Shown here one piece after another: positions 33,950 to 43,354 of a stretch of 64,000 nucleotides of DNA. Made by a program: the position numbers and the translations under genes. Origin of the DNA: Shouchella lonarensis (lineage in GTDB: Bacteria > Bacillota > Bacilli > Bacillales > Bacillaceae_D); contig NZ_FMYM01000001.1 of the NCBI RefSeq assembly GCF_900096965.1, positions 1 to 64,000 on the forward strand, written 5' to 3'. The notes under the pieces are model-generated. The model worked only from the letters and a program-made list of their open reading frames with translations. It did not search any database and was not told the DNA's origin. How positions within the stretch are numbered: the stretch's first letter is position 1; the number at the start of each line of letters is the position of its first letter.

Positions 33950-36118
33950 ATGGCGATTTGGGACAAGTGGTTGCATTGGCTAAAGAGCTTAAAAGAAGAC
34001 GAAAAAAAGGTTGAAGAAGTTTCGATTAAACGTACGCAAAGAGTGGAACTGGAAGAAGCACGAATGACATATCATTATGCGCGTTCGGATGTAAAACGGA
34101 CATCGGCAACGGTTAGAAGTGAAGTAGGGAACGATGAAATGCCTAAACGATCAGCCGTTTCTTTAGAAAAGAATAAAGATTGGTTTCAAGGTCATTTTGT
34201 GCCATCAGACAGCCCCTCGCCAATTCACGGATTGCAAAAAAAAATTAAAACAACGACACACGAAACAACATCTCTTTTGAAAGAACGAGAAAAGCATGTG
34301 GATAAACGACAGCATGAAAGTGTGCATACGGCTAATCTCGAACAACAGGTGAAAGATACGTTTTATGAGAGGAACGCAGTTGATGTTACGCTAAGTGAGA
34401 GTGCAACATCTGTAGAGGCGCCTTCCCCTGTACACCCCCCTCATCAAACGCTTTCTTCACCTAATGAGCATGAATTGCGTGGTCAAAAGCGGAATCAAGA
34501 AAAAGAAGTATGTACAGAAAAAAATGTGTCGAATAAGACTGAAAGGAAACGAGACACTGAACGGCATGACCGACAGAAGATGATACATGCAAGCGAGCGT
34601 GTGAAAAAAGAGTCTTCAAAAGAAAAATCGTTGAAGATCCCTTATAATGTGTTGATGCTTCCAGAAGACCGCCGTCAACAAGCGGACACATATGATGCGC
34701 CGCCTATGCATTTATTGCATGTCCCGTCTCAACGTGTAGAAGAGAATCCAGATGAGATCAACGAACAAGCCGTGTTGTTAGAGGAGACTTTAACGAGTTT
34801 TCATGTTGATGCAAAAGTGGTTGCGAGTACAAAAGGACCGGCTGTGACGCGTTTTGATGTCCAACCCGCAAAAGGTGTGAAAGTCAATAAAGTTACGAAT
34901 TTAATTGATGACATGAAACTGGCGCTAGCGGCACAAGATATTCGTATTGAAGCGCCAATTCCCGGTAAAAATGCCATTGGTATCGAAGTGCCGAATCGTG
35001 TTTCTGCCCCGGTCATGTTGCGGGAAATTTTACGGCAGGGTGTGTTTAGACAAGCAACCTCACCACTTTCGGTAGCGCTTGGTTTAGACATTGCTGGTCA
35101 ACCTGTAGTCACAGACTTATGCAACATGCCACATGGTTTGGTAGCGGGAGCAACTGGATCTGGAAAAAGTGTATGCATTAATTCTGTACTAATTAGTTTA
35201 CTTTACAAGGCATCACCAAAAGATGTGAAGTTGTTACTCATCGATCCAAAAATGGTTGAGCTTTCTCCTTATCAAGATATTCCTCATTTACTTGCCCCTG
35301 TATTGACCGATCCAAAACATGCCACGACGGCATTGAAATGGGTTGTACAGGAGATGGAAAGGCGGTACGAGCAATTTCGTGCGGAAGGTGTACGCCATAT
35401 TGCTGGCTACAATCAAAAACATCCGTCTGCTGTGTTGCCGTACATTCTAGTTGTCATTGATGAGCTGGCTGATTTAATGATGGTCGCACCTCAAGAAGTT
35501 GAAGAGGCGATTTGTCGTATCGCGCAAAAGGCACGGGCGTGTGGAATTCACCTTTTACTTGCGACGCAACGTCCATCCGTTGATGTGATTACAGGGTTAA
35601 TTAAAGCGAACATCCCCACTCGGATTGCCTTTGCAGTGGCCTCCCAAACTGATTCACGCACAATCCTTGATATGGGCGGTGCGGAACGTTTACTTGGGAA
35701 AGGGGATATGCTTTTCCATGAAAATGGTCAAGCAAAGCCAGTCCGTGTGCAAGGAACATTTGTTTCTGATGAAGAAATTGCCGCGGTGGTGTCGCATGTA
35801 AAGCGCCACGGAAAGCCACAATATATGCTAGATACATCATCGATCGCAAAAGCTCAAGCAAGTAGTGAAGAAGAACAAACAGACCCTTTATTTTCTGAAG
35901 TGGCTCATTTTGTTGTGTCGCATGGGAACACGTCTGCTTCTAGTATTCAACGTCGCTTTCGTGTCGGTTATAATCGGGCTGCGCGCTTGGTTGAGATGCT
36001 GGAAATGCGAGGGATTGTGTCAGAAGCGATGGGCAGTAAACCACGCACAGTGCTGATCACAGAGGAGCAATTACACGAAGAGTTAGGAGAGGACTTTCAT
36101 AAGAATAACAAGGTGTAA
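33950..36118 (+). CDS. sftA: DNA translocase SftA
   Basis: 722-residue FtsK/SpoIIIE-family ATPase that moves DNA away from the closing septum. Unlike SpoIIIE it has no N-terminal membrane helices. Residues 1 to about 240 are a charged, low-complexity linker. The motor follows, with Walker A GATGSGKSV near residue 400 and Walker B VVIDELADLMM. A C-terminal gamma winged-helix (SSIQRRFRVGYNRAARLVEM) recognises directional DNA motifs. GAGGAGGAAG precedes the ATG. Position upstream of murC matches B. subtilis ytpS. Confidence 0.94.
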   Translation: MAIWDKWLHWLKSLKEDEKKVEEVSIKRTQRVELEEARMTYHYARSDVKRTSATVRSEVGNDEMPKRSAVSLEKNKDWFQGHFVPSDSPSPIHGLQKKIKTTTHETTSLLKEREKHVDKRQHESVHTANLEQQVKDTFYERNAVDVTLSESATSVEAPSPVHPPHQTLSSPNEHELRGQKRNQEKEVCTEKNVSNKTERKRDTERHDRQKMIHASERVKKESSKEKSLKIPYNVLMLPEDRRQQADTYDAPPMHLLHVPSQRVEENPDEINEQAVLLEETLTSFHVDAKVVASTKGPAVTRFDVQPAKGVKVNKVTNLIDDMKLALAAQDIRIEAPIPGKNAIGIEVPNRVSAPVMLREILRQGVFRQATSPLSVALGLDIAGQPVVTDLCNMPHGLVAGATGSGKSVCINSVLISLLYKASPKDVKLLLIDPKMVELSPYQDIPHLLAPVLTDPKHATTALKWVVQEMERRYEQFRAEGVRHIAGYNQKHPSAVLPYILVVIDELADLMMVAPQEVEEAICRIAQKARACGIHLLLATQRPSVDVITGLIKANIPTRIAFAVASQTDSRTILDMGGAERLLGKGDMLFHENGQAKPVRVQGTFVSDEEIAAVVSHVKRHGKPQYMLDTSSIAKAQASSEEEQTDPLFSEVAHFVVSHGNTSASSIQRRFRVGYNRAARLVEMLEMRGIVSEAMGSKPRTVLITEEQLHEELGEDFHKNNKV

Positions 36119-36356
36119 CTTCCATGTTATTGGTTGCGACTTGAGAAAAACCGCAAAGTTCTATATGATATGAAAGGGTAAGCGATGTATGCTTGTTAAG
36201 AGGAAAGTGTTGGACCTTTTTTTGATTGCTACATATACTACTGTAAAAAGGTACGCGCGGTATATGTCCGTGTAGTGTCCAGCCATCCTAGCAGCATCAC
36301 AAAGCTTATTTTTAGATGAATACTTTGACTAGTTGTTAAGATTGGAGGCTTCACCT
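36119..36356. other. Intergenic region upstream of murC
   Basis: About 240 bp without a gene. A T-rich run near 36220 and the partly symmetric GGTACGCGCGGTATATG-type sequence near 36250 stand out, but no confident promoter or regulator site could be defined. Confidence 0.35.
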
Positions 36357-37655
36357 TTGAAAACCTACCATTTCACAGGGATAAAAGGCGCAGGTATGAG
36401 TGCATTGGCGCAAATATTGGATGACTTAAACGAGAATGTCCAAGGATCAGATATTGAAAAGACGTTTTTTACGCAAAAACCACTTGAGAAAAAAGGGATT
36501 CCTTTGTTACCCTTTTCTAAGGATAATATTAAAACAGGACAGCAAGTTATTTTCTCCGCTGCTTATGGTGAAGATCATGATGAACTCGTACGAGCGCGTG
36601 AGTTAAATGTAAAGGCACAAGTTTATCCTCACTTTTTAGGGGAATTTATACAGCAGTTTACAAGTATTGCTGTTACTGGATCGCACGGGAAAACATCTAC
36701 GACCGGACTATTGTCTCATGTGCTTGGCGCAGTGAAGCCAACATCATTTTTAATTGGAGACGGTACTGGAAAAGGAACAAAGCAATCCACTTATTTTGTA
36801 TTTGAAGCTTGTGAATATCGACGTCACTTTCTACACTATTCACCTGACTATTGCATCATGACAAACATTGACTTTGATCATCCCGATTATTTTAAGAGCA
36901 TTGATGATGTCGTATGTGCATTTCAAACAATGGCGATGCAAATAAAAAAAGCGATTGTTGCTTGTGGCGATGATCCACATTTGCTGCAACTACAAGCAAA
37001 TGTCCCAACGCTCTATTATGGCATCGGTGACGGAAACGATTATCAAGCAAGAAATGTACAAAGCACATCAACAGGAACAACATTTGATGTCTATGTACGT
37101 GGTGACTTATATGGTGTGTTTACGATCCCGGGTTATGGTGAGCATAATGTAAGAAATGCGATGGCAGTCATTGCGTTGTGTCATTATGAACAAATATCAT
37201 ACGACGAAATTGTGGCACATTTAATGACATTCTCTGGCGTCAAGCGTCGCTTTAGCGAAAAAAATCACGGATCACAGATTTTGATTGATGATTATGCACA
37301 TCACCCAACGGAAATCGCAGTAACAATTGATGCTGTAAAGAAGAAATATGCGAACCGTGGAGTGACAGCTATTTTTCAACCGCATACGTATACACGAACC
37401 AAAACGTTTTTGCATGAATTTGCCGCAGTGTTAGGTCAAGCAGACCGCGTATATTTATGTGATATTTTCGGGTCAGCGAGGGAGTGTACCGGTTCTCTTT
37501 CGATTGAACAATTACAAGAATTAATTAGAGGCGCAGAGTTGTTGGGCGAAGATAACATACAATTATTAAAGAGACACGAAAATGATGTCCTTCTTTTCAT
37601 GGGAGCAGGAGATATACAAAGATACCAGCAGGCATATGAAAAACTTTCATCATGA
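36357..37655 (+). CDS. murC: UDP-N-acetylmuramate--L-alanine ligase MurC
   Basis: 432 residues; adds L-Ala to UDP-MurNAc in peptidoglycan synthesis. N-terminal Rossmann [14 protein letters not shown]-binding [10 protein letters not shown] near residue 109, and [12 protein letters not shown] and [10 protein letters not shown] motifs of MurC. TTG at 36357 follows TTGGAGG with seven bases between and gives the family start [11 protein letters not shown]. Downstream ytxG and ytxH match the B. subtilis order. Confidence 0.94.
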   Translation: MKTYHFTGIKGAGMSALAQILDDLNENVQGSDIEKTFFTQKPLEKKGIPLLPFSKDNIKTGQQVIFSAAYGEDHDELVRARELNVKAQVYPHFLGEFIQQFTSIAVTGSHGKTSTTGLLSHVLGAVKPTSFLIGDGTGKGTKQSTYFVFEACEYRRHFLHYSPDYCIMTNIDFDHPDYFKSIDDVVCAFQTMAMQIKKAIVACGDDPHLLQLQANVPTLYYGIGDGNDYQARNVQSTSTGTTFDVYVRGDLYGVFTIPGYGEHNVRNAMAVIALCHYEQISYDEIVAHLMTFSGVKRRFSEKNHGSQILIDDYAHHPTEIAVTIDAVKKKYANRGVTAIFQPHTYTRTKTFLHEFAAVLGQADRVYLCDIFGSARECTGSLSIEQLQELIRGAELLGEDNIQLLKRHENDVLLFMGAGDIQRYQQAYEKLSS

Positions 37656-37670
37656 GAATAACAGTAGCGC

Positions 37671-37727
37671 ATCGTGCAAATGATTTCTCCTTGTTTTTTT
37701 AAACAGGGAGGAAACGATACGCACGAT
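37671..37727. repeat. Composite inverted repeat between murC and ytxG
   Basis: Outer arms ATCGTGC/GCACGAT and inner arms TTTCTCCTTGTTT/AAACAGGGAGGAAA (one bulge) can form a long interrupted stem. It ends just before a TATTATAAT stretch likely to be the ytxG -10. It could terminate murC transcription or regulate the stress operon. Confidence 0.45.
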
Positions 37728-37822
37728 CGCGAAGTATTATAATTAAGGAGATTTGCTCCTTTTTATTTTTTTAGGAAAGCGATTGTTGACCGAGAAGCGT
37801 GTAGCAAAAGGGGAGAAGTTAG

Positions 37823-38275
37823 GTGGAATGGATCTTATATGGAAGCACAGCGGTTGTTGCATTGAGTTTTGCGTTGCTATGCATATATTTAATTCAAGCA
37901 ACGCGTAAAGCGACAAAAACGCTGGAGCACACATCAGCAACTGTGGAAGCATTAAAACAGCAGCTGGAAGGTGTCTCATCTGAAACGGAGCAGTTATTAA
38001 AGAAAACAAATGTGCTTGCTGACGATGTGAAGCGCAAATCTGATGCAATACATCATTTATTTGAGTCAGCGCAAGAGCTCGGTGATGCGGTGAAGACAGT
38101 CAATCAGTCTGTTCGGCAAGCATCAGTGACAATTAGTGAGCAAACGAGTAAAAATGCTAAAACAGTTTCACAAGCTGTACAGTGGGGACAAGCTGTTTTA
38201 GATTTTTATACAAAGTTGAAAGCACGAAAAGCACAAAAAGAGGCAAAAGAGAAAGGAGAAGGTCAGCATGGGTGA
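37823..38275 (+). CDS. ytxG: YtxG-like DUF948 protein
   Basis: 150 residues. N-terminal membrane helix (TAVVALSFALLCIYLI) then a long coiled coil (VEALKQQLEGVSSETEQLL). Part of the ytxGH general-stress operon in B. subtilis. GTG start with GGGGAG seven bases upstream; overlaps ytxH by eight bases, so translation is coupled. Molecular role unknown. Confidence 0.85.
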   Translation: MEWILYGSTAVVALSFALLCIYLIQATRKATKTLEHTSATVEALKQQLEGVSSETEQLLKKTNVLADDVKRKSDAIHHLFESAQELGDAVKTVNQSVRQASVTISEQTSKNAKTVSQAVQWGQAVLDFYTKLKARKAQKEAKEKGEGQHG

Positions 38276-38708
38276 GATGAATACGAAAGATTTTTTGATC
38301 GGGACATTAATTGGGGGGATTGTTGGAGCAACGACGGCACTTTTCCTTGCACCGAAGTCTGGAAAAGAGTTGCGTGGGGACCTGACGGAACAAGCGCAAT
38401 TTGTTAAGGATAAAACGATAAAATTGTCTTCTGATGTACGAGATAAGAGCGGTGCCTGGATTGATGTTGCAAAGGAGAAGTCATCAGCGCTTGCTAAAAC
38501 AGTATCAGATCAATCGCAACAAGTGGCAGAGATTGTGAAAAACGTCAGTGCTGCAGCGAAGGAATCTGCGCATAAGCAACGTGAGGAAACAGTCAGTCTT
38601 GTGAGTGATATGAAAGAAACAGTTGACGATGCAGGGGAAGAGATGGGTGATGTCATGAGAGAGACCGGCGAGAAGGTTGCGCAAGAAGTCGGTGGGAGAG
38701 CAAAATAA
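38268..38708 (+). CDS. ytxH: YtxH family general-stress protein
   Basis: 146 residues. The glycine-rich membrane helix and motif FLIGTLIGGIVGATTALFLA then PKSGKELR define the YtxH family. The remainder is an amphipathic, apolipoprotein-like repeat helix. AAAGGAGAAGG precedes the ATG inside the ytxG end. A terminator follows. The 110-residue protein at 8.7 kb has a related layout. Confidence 0.9.
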   Translation: MGEMNTKDFLIGTLIGGIVGATTALFLAPKSGKELRGDLTEQAQFVKDKTIKLSSDVRDKSGAWIDVAKEKSSALAKTVSDQSQQVAEIVKNVSAAAKESAHKQREETVSLVSDMKETVDDAGEEMGDVMRETGEKVAQEVGGRAK

Positions 38709-38726
38709 TTTCATAAAAATGAGGAG

Positions 38727-38764
38727 GGTGTGTCGTCTTATTACGAGATGACATGCCTTTTTTG
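38727..38764 (+). terminator. Terminator after ytxGH
   Basis: Arms GGTGTGTCGTCT and AGATGACATGCC pair with G-U pairs, followed by six T residues. Confidence 0.7.
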
Positions 38765-38876
38765 TGTGGTTATTCACGATTTTGTCATTTAAATACCGTA
38801 TTTTGGTATCGTGGCGTCCCTTTTCTATCCATTTTGTGATATGATAACGTAAAAACAAGATGTAGGTGACGAATGG

Positions 38877-39989
38877 ATGAATCATGAGCAGCTAGAAGAA
38901 TTAAGGGAATCGCTGGATCGTGTCAATTTAGCGATTTTGGAACAAATTAATATGCGTGCTGAGATCGTCCAGCAAATTGGGGAAATAAAACGTGCACAAG
39001 GCATGACACGATATGATCCTATTCGTGAGCGGGTCATGCTTGATCTTATTGCGACGCACAATCGTGGTCCATTTCCGACAACGACCATGCAACATTTATT
39101 TAAACAAATTTTTAAAGCGAGCCTCGATCTGCAAGAGGATGACCATAGTAAGGCATTACTTGTCTCTCGAAAACGGCAGCCAGAAGATACAATGGTTGAA
39201 ATTAAAGGAGAAAAAATTGGTGACGGGGAACAAAGATTTGTTTTCGGTCCGTGTGCAGTAGAAAGTTATGAGCAAGTATTTGAAGTTGCGAAGGCAATGC
39301 GTGCACGTGGCGAACGTCTGCTGCGTGGAGGCGCGTTCAAACCGCGAACGTCACCATATGATTTTCAAGGGCTGGGTGTAGACGGTTTAAAGATTTTAAA
39401 ACGTGTAGCTGATGAATTGGATATGGCGGTGATTAGTGAGATTGTCACACCTGCACATATGGAGATTGCGTGTGAGTATGTGGACATGATTCAAATTGGT
39501 GCCCGCAATATGCAAAACTTTGCTTTATTGAAAGAAGCTGGTGCGATGAAGAAGCCAGTGCTATTGAAACGGGGTTTAGCAGCGACAATCGAAGAATTTA
39601 TCCACGCAGCAGAGTATATTGTTACGCAAGGAAATGAACAGTTGGTTTTATGTGAACGTGGCATTCGCACGTATGAAAAGGCAACGAGAAATACGTTAGA
39701 TATTTCAGCTGTATCGATTTTGAAACAAGAGACGCACTTACCTGTGATGGTAGATGTGACCCATTCAGGTGGGCGACGTGATCTCGTGTTGCCACTTGCG
39801 AAAGCGGCGCTTGCAATTGGGGCTGATGCGGTGATGGTAGAAGTTCACCCAGATCCAGCGGTGGCACTTTCTGATGCTGCACAGCAGCTAGATATTGCAC
39901 AGTTCCATCAGTTCTTAGATGCATTAATTGCATCAGGTCTTTATCGTGAGAGAGATACGAATGCTGATGCATGTGATCGCTATGTTTAA
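38877..39989 (+). CDS. aroA: Bifunctional DAHP synthase/chorismate mutase AroA(G)
   Basis: 370 residues. N-terminal AroQ-type chorismate mutase (about 1-90, [21 protein letters not shown]) fused to a KDO8P-synthase-like DAHP synthase (from about 105: [34 protein letters not shown]). It makes the first shikimate-pathway intermediate and is feedback-controlled through the mutase domain. This gene precedes ccpA in B. subtilis as well. Confidence 0.94.
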   Translation: MNHEQLEELRESLDRVNLAILEQINMRAEIVQQIGEIKRAQGMTRYDPIRERVMLDLIATHNRGPFPTTTMQHLFKQIFKASLDLQEDDHSKALLVSRKRQPEDTMVEIKGEKIGDGEQRFVFGPCAVESYEQVFEVAKAMRARGERLLRGGAFKPRTSPYDFQGLGVDGLKILKRVADELDMAVISEIVTPAHMEIACEYVDMIQIGARNMQNFALLKEAGAMKKPVLLKRGLAATIEEFIHAAEYIVTQGNEQLVLCERGIRTYEKATRNTLDISAVSILKQETHLPVMVDVTHSGGRRDLVLPLAKAALAIGADAVMVEVHPDPAVALSDAAQQLDIAQFHQFLDALIASGLYRERDTNADACDRYV

Positions 39990-40157
39990 AAATAATAGAA
40001 GTGGATAAAATAATGCGTAAATAAAAGGCATTCATATTTTGATTGCTACAAACATTTGTTGCCTTATGATAGAATGAATCATTTTTTATGGATATAAGAA
40101 GAGTGGACTGATTTTTTAAGAGAAAGTGAGGATAGCGCTGCATGGCAGCATAATGAT

Positions 40158-41165
40158 ATGAACCCAACCATTTATGATGTAGCAAGAGAAGCTGGCGTTT
40201 CAATGGCCACTGTTTCCCGTGTGGTAAACGGTAACCCGAATGTGAAACCGACAACACGAAAAAAGGTATTAGCAGCAATTGAGCGGTTAGGATACCGGCC
40301 AAATGCAGTTGCACGTGGTTTGGCAAGTAAAAAATCAACGACTGTAGGTGTCATTATCCCTGACATTTCCAGCATTTTTTTCGCCGAATTGGCGCGAGGA
40401 ATTGAAGATATTGCCACGATGTATAAGTACAATATTATTTTATGTAACTCTGATCAAAATAAGGAAAAAGAGATCCATTTGATCAATACATTGCTTGAAA
40501 AACAAGTGGATGGCATTGTTTTTATGGGTGGAGAAATTACAGATGAGCACGCAGAACAGTTGCGTCGCTCTCCTGTCCCTGTTGTATTGGCGGCGACAAT
40601 TGATCCGAAAGAAGAATTTCCTTCCGTGAATATTGATTATAAGCAAGCTGTCAATGACGCCATTTCCTTTTTAACTGAACAGGGGCATAAGCGTATCGGG
40701 ATGTTAAGTGGACCGTTAGAAGATCCAATTAATGGTTATCAAAAATTTGCAGGTTATCGGGAAGCGCTTGAACAGGCAGGTATTGCCTTTTCTGAGGATC
40801 TTGTAATCATTGGTGATTATACGCATGATTCAGGGGTAGAAGCAGTGGGGACATTTATGTCGCTTGCACAACCGCCAACGGCGATCTTTACTTCAAACGA
40901 TGAAATGGCACTTGGTGTCATTCACGGTGCACAAGATAGCGGTCGCAGCGTGCCAGAAGACTTGGAAGTGGTCGGATTTGATGATACGCGTTTAGCGACA
41001 ATGGTGCGTCCGACATTATCAACCGTTGTCCAGCCGTTATACGATATTGGCGCAGTGTCCATGCGATTGCTAACAAAGTATATGAACAAAGAAGAGGTAA
41101 GTGAGCACACGGTTTGCTTGCCGCATCGGCTAGAAAGCCGAGGTTCTACAAAATCTTTATCTTAA
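40158..41165 (+). CDS. ccpA: Catabolite control protein A
   Basis: 335-residue LacI/GalR regulator. N-terminal HTH and hinge ([30 protein letters not shown]) precede the periplasmic-binding-protein fold that binds HPr-Ser46-P. Binds cre sites in carbon-controlled genes, two of which appear 2-3 kb away at acsA and acuA. There is no good Shine-Dalgarno directly before this ATG; the nearest GAGGA is about 25 bases upstream and a hairpin lies between. Confidence 0.95.
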   Translation: MNPTIYDVAREAGVSMATVSRVVNGNPNVKPTTRKKVLAAIERLGYRPNAVARGLASKKSTTVGVIIPDISSIFFAELARGIEDIATMYKYNIILCNSDQNKEKEIHLINTLLEKQVDGIVFMGGEITDEHAEQLRRSPVPVVLAATIDPKEEFPSVNIDYKQAVNDAISFLTEQGHKRIGMLSGPLEDPINGYQKFAGYREALEQAGIAFSEDLVIIGDYTHDSGVEAVGTFMSLAQPPTAIFTSNDEMALGVIHGAQDSGRSVPEDLEVVGFDDTRLATMVRPTLSTVVQPLYDIGAVSMRLLTKYMNKEEVSEHTVCLPHRLESRGSTKSLS

Positions 41166-41179
41166 AGTGATCTGTACAT

Positions 41180-41217
41180 ACAAATCCTACCCCGAAATTT
41201 TTCAGGGTAGGATTTGT
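41180..41217. terminator. Bidirectional terminator, ccpA/acuC
   Basis: Perfect 13-bp arms ACAAATCCTACCC and GGGTAGGATTTGT with a 12-base loop between convergent genes. Confidence 0.85.
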
Positions 41218-41233
41218 GTTGTAGTTCGACAGG

Positions 41234-42418
41234 TTATCTTTGTGTTTGATTTTCTATATGACTCATTTTTCTCCGAATCAATGACAACGCTTTTTCTAAA
41301 GTGGCTTCATTTATCGCGGTGACCTCTTTTTGACGTGCAATGGTCGGGAAAGGTTCATCATCCCAACAAGTCGGAAGTGCTGTTATTGCCATAGTTCGAA
41401 AACGTTGGAGCCATTTTTCTGGTAACGGACCTTTCGTAAGCGCTGTTTGATTTGTCATTTCAAGCCAAATGAGCGACCATGCGCGAGGAACGACGCGCCA
41501 ATGATCATAACCACCACCACAGAGCGCAACCCAGCGTCCGTCACAATATTGGTGAGCCAATTCGTGCGCTAGTTTAGGTATTGCTTTATACGTTTTCATT
41601 GATACACGTAAATGCGATAAAGGATCATAGTAGTGGGCATCAACGCCATTTTGGGTCAAGATGATGTCAGGTTTAAAAACGGACACCACTTCTCGGAAAG
41701 CGGTTTCATATACTGCCAGAAAAGAGTCATCGTCTGTATAGGCATCAAGTGGGATGTTAATGGTTGTGCCATAGCCTTGTCCGACGCCTTTTTCAATGAC
41801 GTGACCTGTTCCTGGAAACAAATAGCGACCTGTTTCGTGAATACTAATGGTACATACGTTTGGATCATTATAAAAAGCCCATTGCACACCGTCTCCATGA
41901 TGAGCATCCGTATCGACATAGAGGATACGGACGTCATATTGTTGTCGCATATGAGCAATAGCAATTGCAGCGTCGTTGTAGATGCAAAAGCCAGAAGCCC
42001 GTCCACGCAAGCCGTGGTGTAAACCACCACCGAGGTGAAAGGCATGCTCATATTCGTCACGTAGTACCGCATCACAAGCGCGTAATGTGCCGCCAACAAG
42101 ATAACTTGCCGCCTCGTGCATATGTGGGAATATTTGGGTATCCTCTGTGTTGAGTCCGTATATTGCTGCATCTTTTTCTGATAAAATTCCTTTTCCTCCT
42201 TTTTGAACAGCAGCGATATAATCGCGGTCATGAACAAGGGAAAGGGTGTCTTCACTGGCATGATAAGGACTAAATATTGGTGTATATGGGTGAACAGCAC
42301 CTAGTGCGCATAACAGTGCATACGTCACTTCTAGTCGAATAGGGTGAAAGGGGTGTTGGTCATGAAACGCATAACGGGGACCGTGCCCACTATAAATGAG
42401 GGCTGCTTCTTTTTTCAT
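41234..42418 (-). CDS. acuC: Acetoin utilization protein AcuC (class I deacetylase)
   Basis: 394-residue zinc deacetylase of the histone-deacetylase family. GGGLHHGLRG and VDTDAHHGDGVQ provide the His pair and metal Asp, with a later TQNGVDAHYYDPL. AcuC removes the acetyl group that inactivates AcsA, opposing AcuA. GCAGGTGATC-type sequence precedes the ATG. AcuB, normally encoded before it, is missing here. Confidence 0.93.
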   Translation of the reverse strand: MKKEAALIYSGHGPRYAFHDQHPFHPIRLEVTYALLCALGAVHPYTPIFSPYHASEDTLSLVHDRDYIAAVQKGGKGILSEKDAAIYGLNTEDTQIFPHMHEAASYLVGGTLRACDAVLRDEYEHAFHLGGGLHHGLRGRASGFCIYNDAAIAIAHMRQQYDVRILYVDTDAHHGDGVQWAFYNDPNVCTISIHETGRYLFPGTGHVIEKGVGQGYGTTINIPLDAYTDDDSFLAVYETAFREVVSVFKPDIILTQNGVDAHYYDPLSHLRVSMKTYKAIPKLAHELAHQYCDGRWVALCGGGYDHWRVVPRAWSLIWLEMTNQTALTKGPLPEKWLQRFRTMAITALPTCWDDEPFPTIARQKEVTAINEATLEKALSLIRRKMSHIENQTQR

Positions 42419-42424
42419 CGTTGA

Positions 42425-42499
42425 TCACCTGCAGATAGACAGAACTTGTATAATGGATGCATGATGTTGATCTGCTGCAAGGATGAGCAGACCGCCCAC
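42425..42499 (-). pseudogene. acuB: Possible acuB (ACT-domain) remnant
   Basis: Between acuA and acuC, 24 codons read GGLLILAADQHHASIIQVLS in one frame. The HH-x-x-I-x-x-VL pattern resembles the first helix and strand of the C-terminal ACT domain of AcuB. AAGGAGGTG lies over its left end, so a short peptide could still be translated, but the CBS domains are gone. Confidence 0.35.
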
Positions 42500-42523
42500 C
42501 TCCTTCGTCCTGCAAAGATTCAT

Positions 42524-43159
42524 TTATTCGTTCATGAAGCGGTTTGAAAACCGAAGACGATGAAAAGATTCAATCGAGTCTGAAGGTACATTTTCCCCAA
42601 TCCTTGCCATCAAGCAATTGGCTTGGTGTGAGTTAATTTCTGGATCGTCGGTTGTAAAACAAACGAGTCCGCCAGCATTCATCATTTTTTCCATCATTGT
42701 CCGGTACTGCCAAACATCCAAACCGCTTCCTTTTAAATCCCAATGCCAATAGTATTCTGTCGTGATGACAATATAATTCTCCATCGCTTCATCTGCCATT
42801 GAAAGGCGTAACAGTGCTTTGCCTAACCCATAACCTCGATAATCAGGGGCAATTTCGATGCCACCCAGTTCTAACAAGTCCACCATATTTCCGCTTGACC
42901 AGTGTTCTAGTGGATCAGGATAAACAAACGTTACATAGCCAACAATTGTGTCTTGATCACGTACGACAATGACCCGTCCTTCAGGTAAAGTAGTGATTTT
43001 GAGTAACGCATCTTTTTGTGCAGGTGCTGGACGAAAAGAAGTTAAACGAGCATGAAAACGATAGCTAGCCAATGTTTGTTCTGTAAGTGGTCCTTCAATG
43101 ATGAGTGTACCATTTGGATAAACATAAGACTCTTGAAATGTTTTCTTCGGATGGTTCAA
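42524..43159 (-). CDS. acuA: Protein acetyltransferase AcuA (GNAT)
   Basis: 211 residues. GNAT fold with acetyl-CoA loop PDYRGYGLGKALLRLS. Acetylates the active-site lysine of acetyl-CoA synthetase and switches it off. Divergent from acsA across 195 bp, the B. subtilis arrangement. GAGGTGAGCGC precedes the ATG. A cre-like site lies about 45 bp upstream of the start. Confidence 0.93.
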   Translation of the reverse strand: MNHPKKTFQESYVYPNGTLIIEGPLTEQTLASYRFHARLTSFRPAPAQKDALLKITTLPEGRVIVVRDQDTIVGYVTFVYPDPLEHWSSGNMVDLLELGGIEIAPDYRGYGLGKALLRLSMADEAMENYIVITTEYYWHWDLKGSGLDVWQYRTMMEKMMNAGGLVCFTTDDPEINSHQANCLMARIGENVPSDSIESFHRLRFSNRFMNE

Positions 43160-43204
43160 GCGCTCACCTCATTGTCAAAGCATGCTTTTCTTATTAAGCA
43201 AAGA

Positions 43205-43218
43205 TGAAAGCGTTCTTC
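43205..43218 (-). promoter_or_regulatory. cre-like site at the acuA promoter
   Basis: TGAAAGCGTTCTTC keeps the core TGAAAGCGTT of the cre consensus but departs at the end. It lies just downstream of a TATACT -10 candidate on the acuA strand, where CcpA binding would repress. Confidence 0.5.
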
Positions 43219-43269
43219 TATATTTAGTATACACGTATTCAGACGAAATAAGAAGTGTATACATTCTAT

Positions 43270-43298
43270 TTGAAACAAAGTTGGACGTGTACTATAAT
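43270..43298 (+). promoter_or_regulatory. SigA promoter of acsA
   Basis: TTGAAA (43270-43275), 17-bp spacer and consensus TATAAT (43293-43298), giving a leader of about 50 bases before acsA. Confidence 0.75.
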
Positions 43299-43354
43299 GA
43301 ATGCACGGGAATGTAGCCAGTTTAAATCGAAAAGAAGGGTAGGGATAGAAAAAT

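Noticed and set aside
41656-42300. 214-residue minus-strand frame inside acuC
   Set aside because: Alternative frame of the same strand as AcuC, whose catalytic motifs are clear; no ribosome site and no recognisable domain.
42497-42505. Ribosome site of acuC
   Set aside because: The AAGGAGG-like site lies about 80 bases upstream of the acuC ATG, too far; it belongs to the remnant frame.
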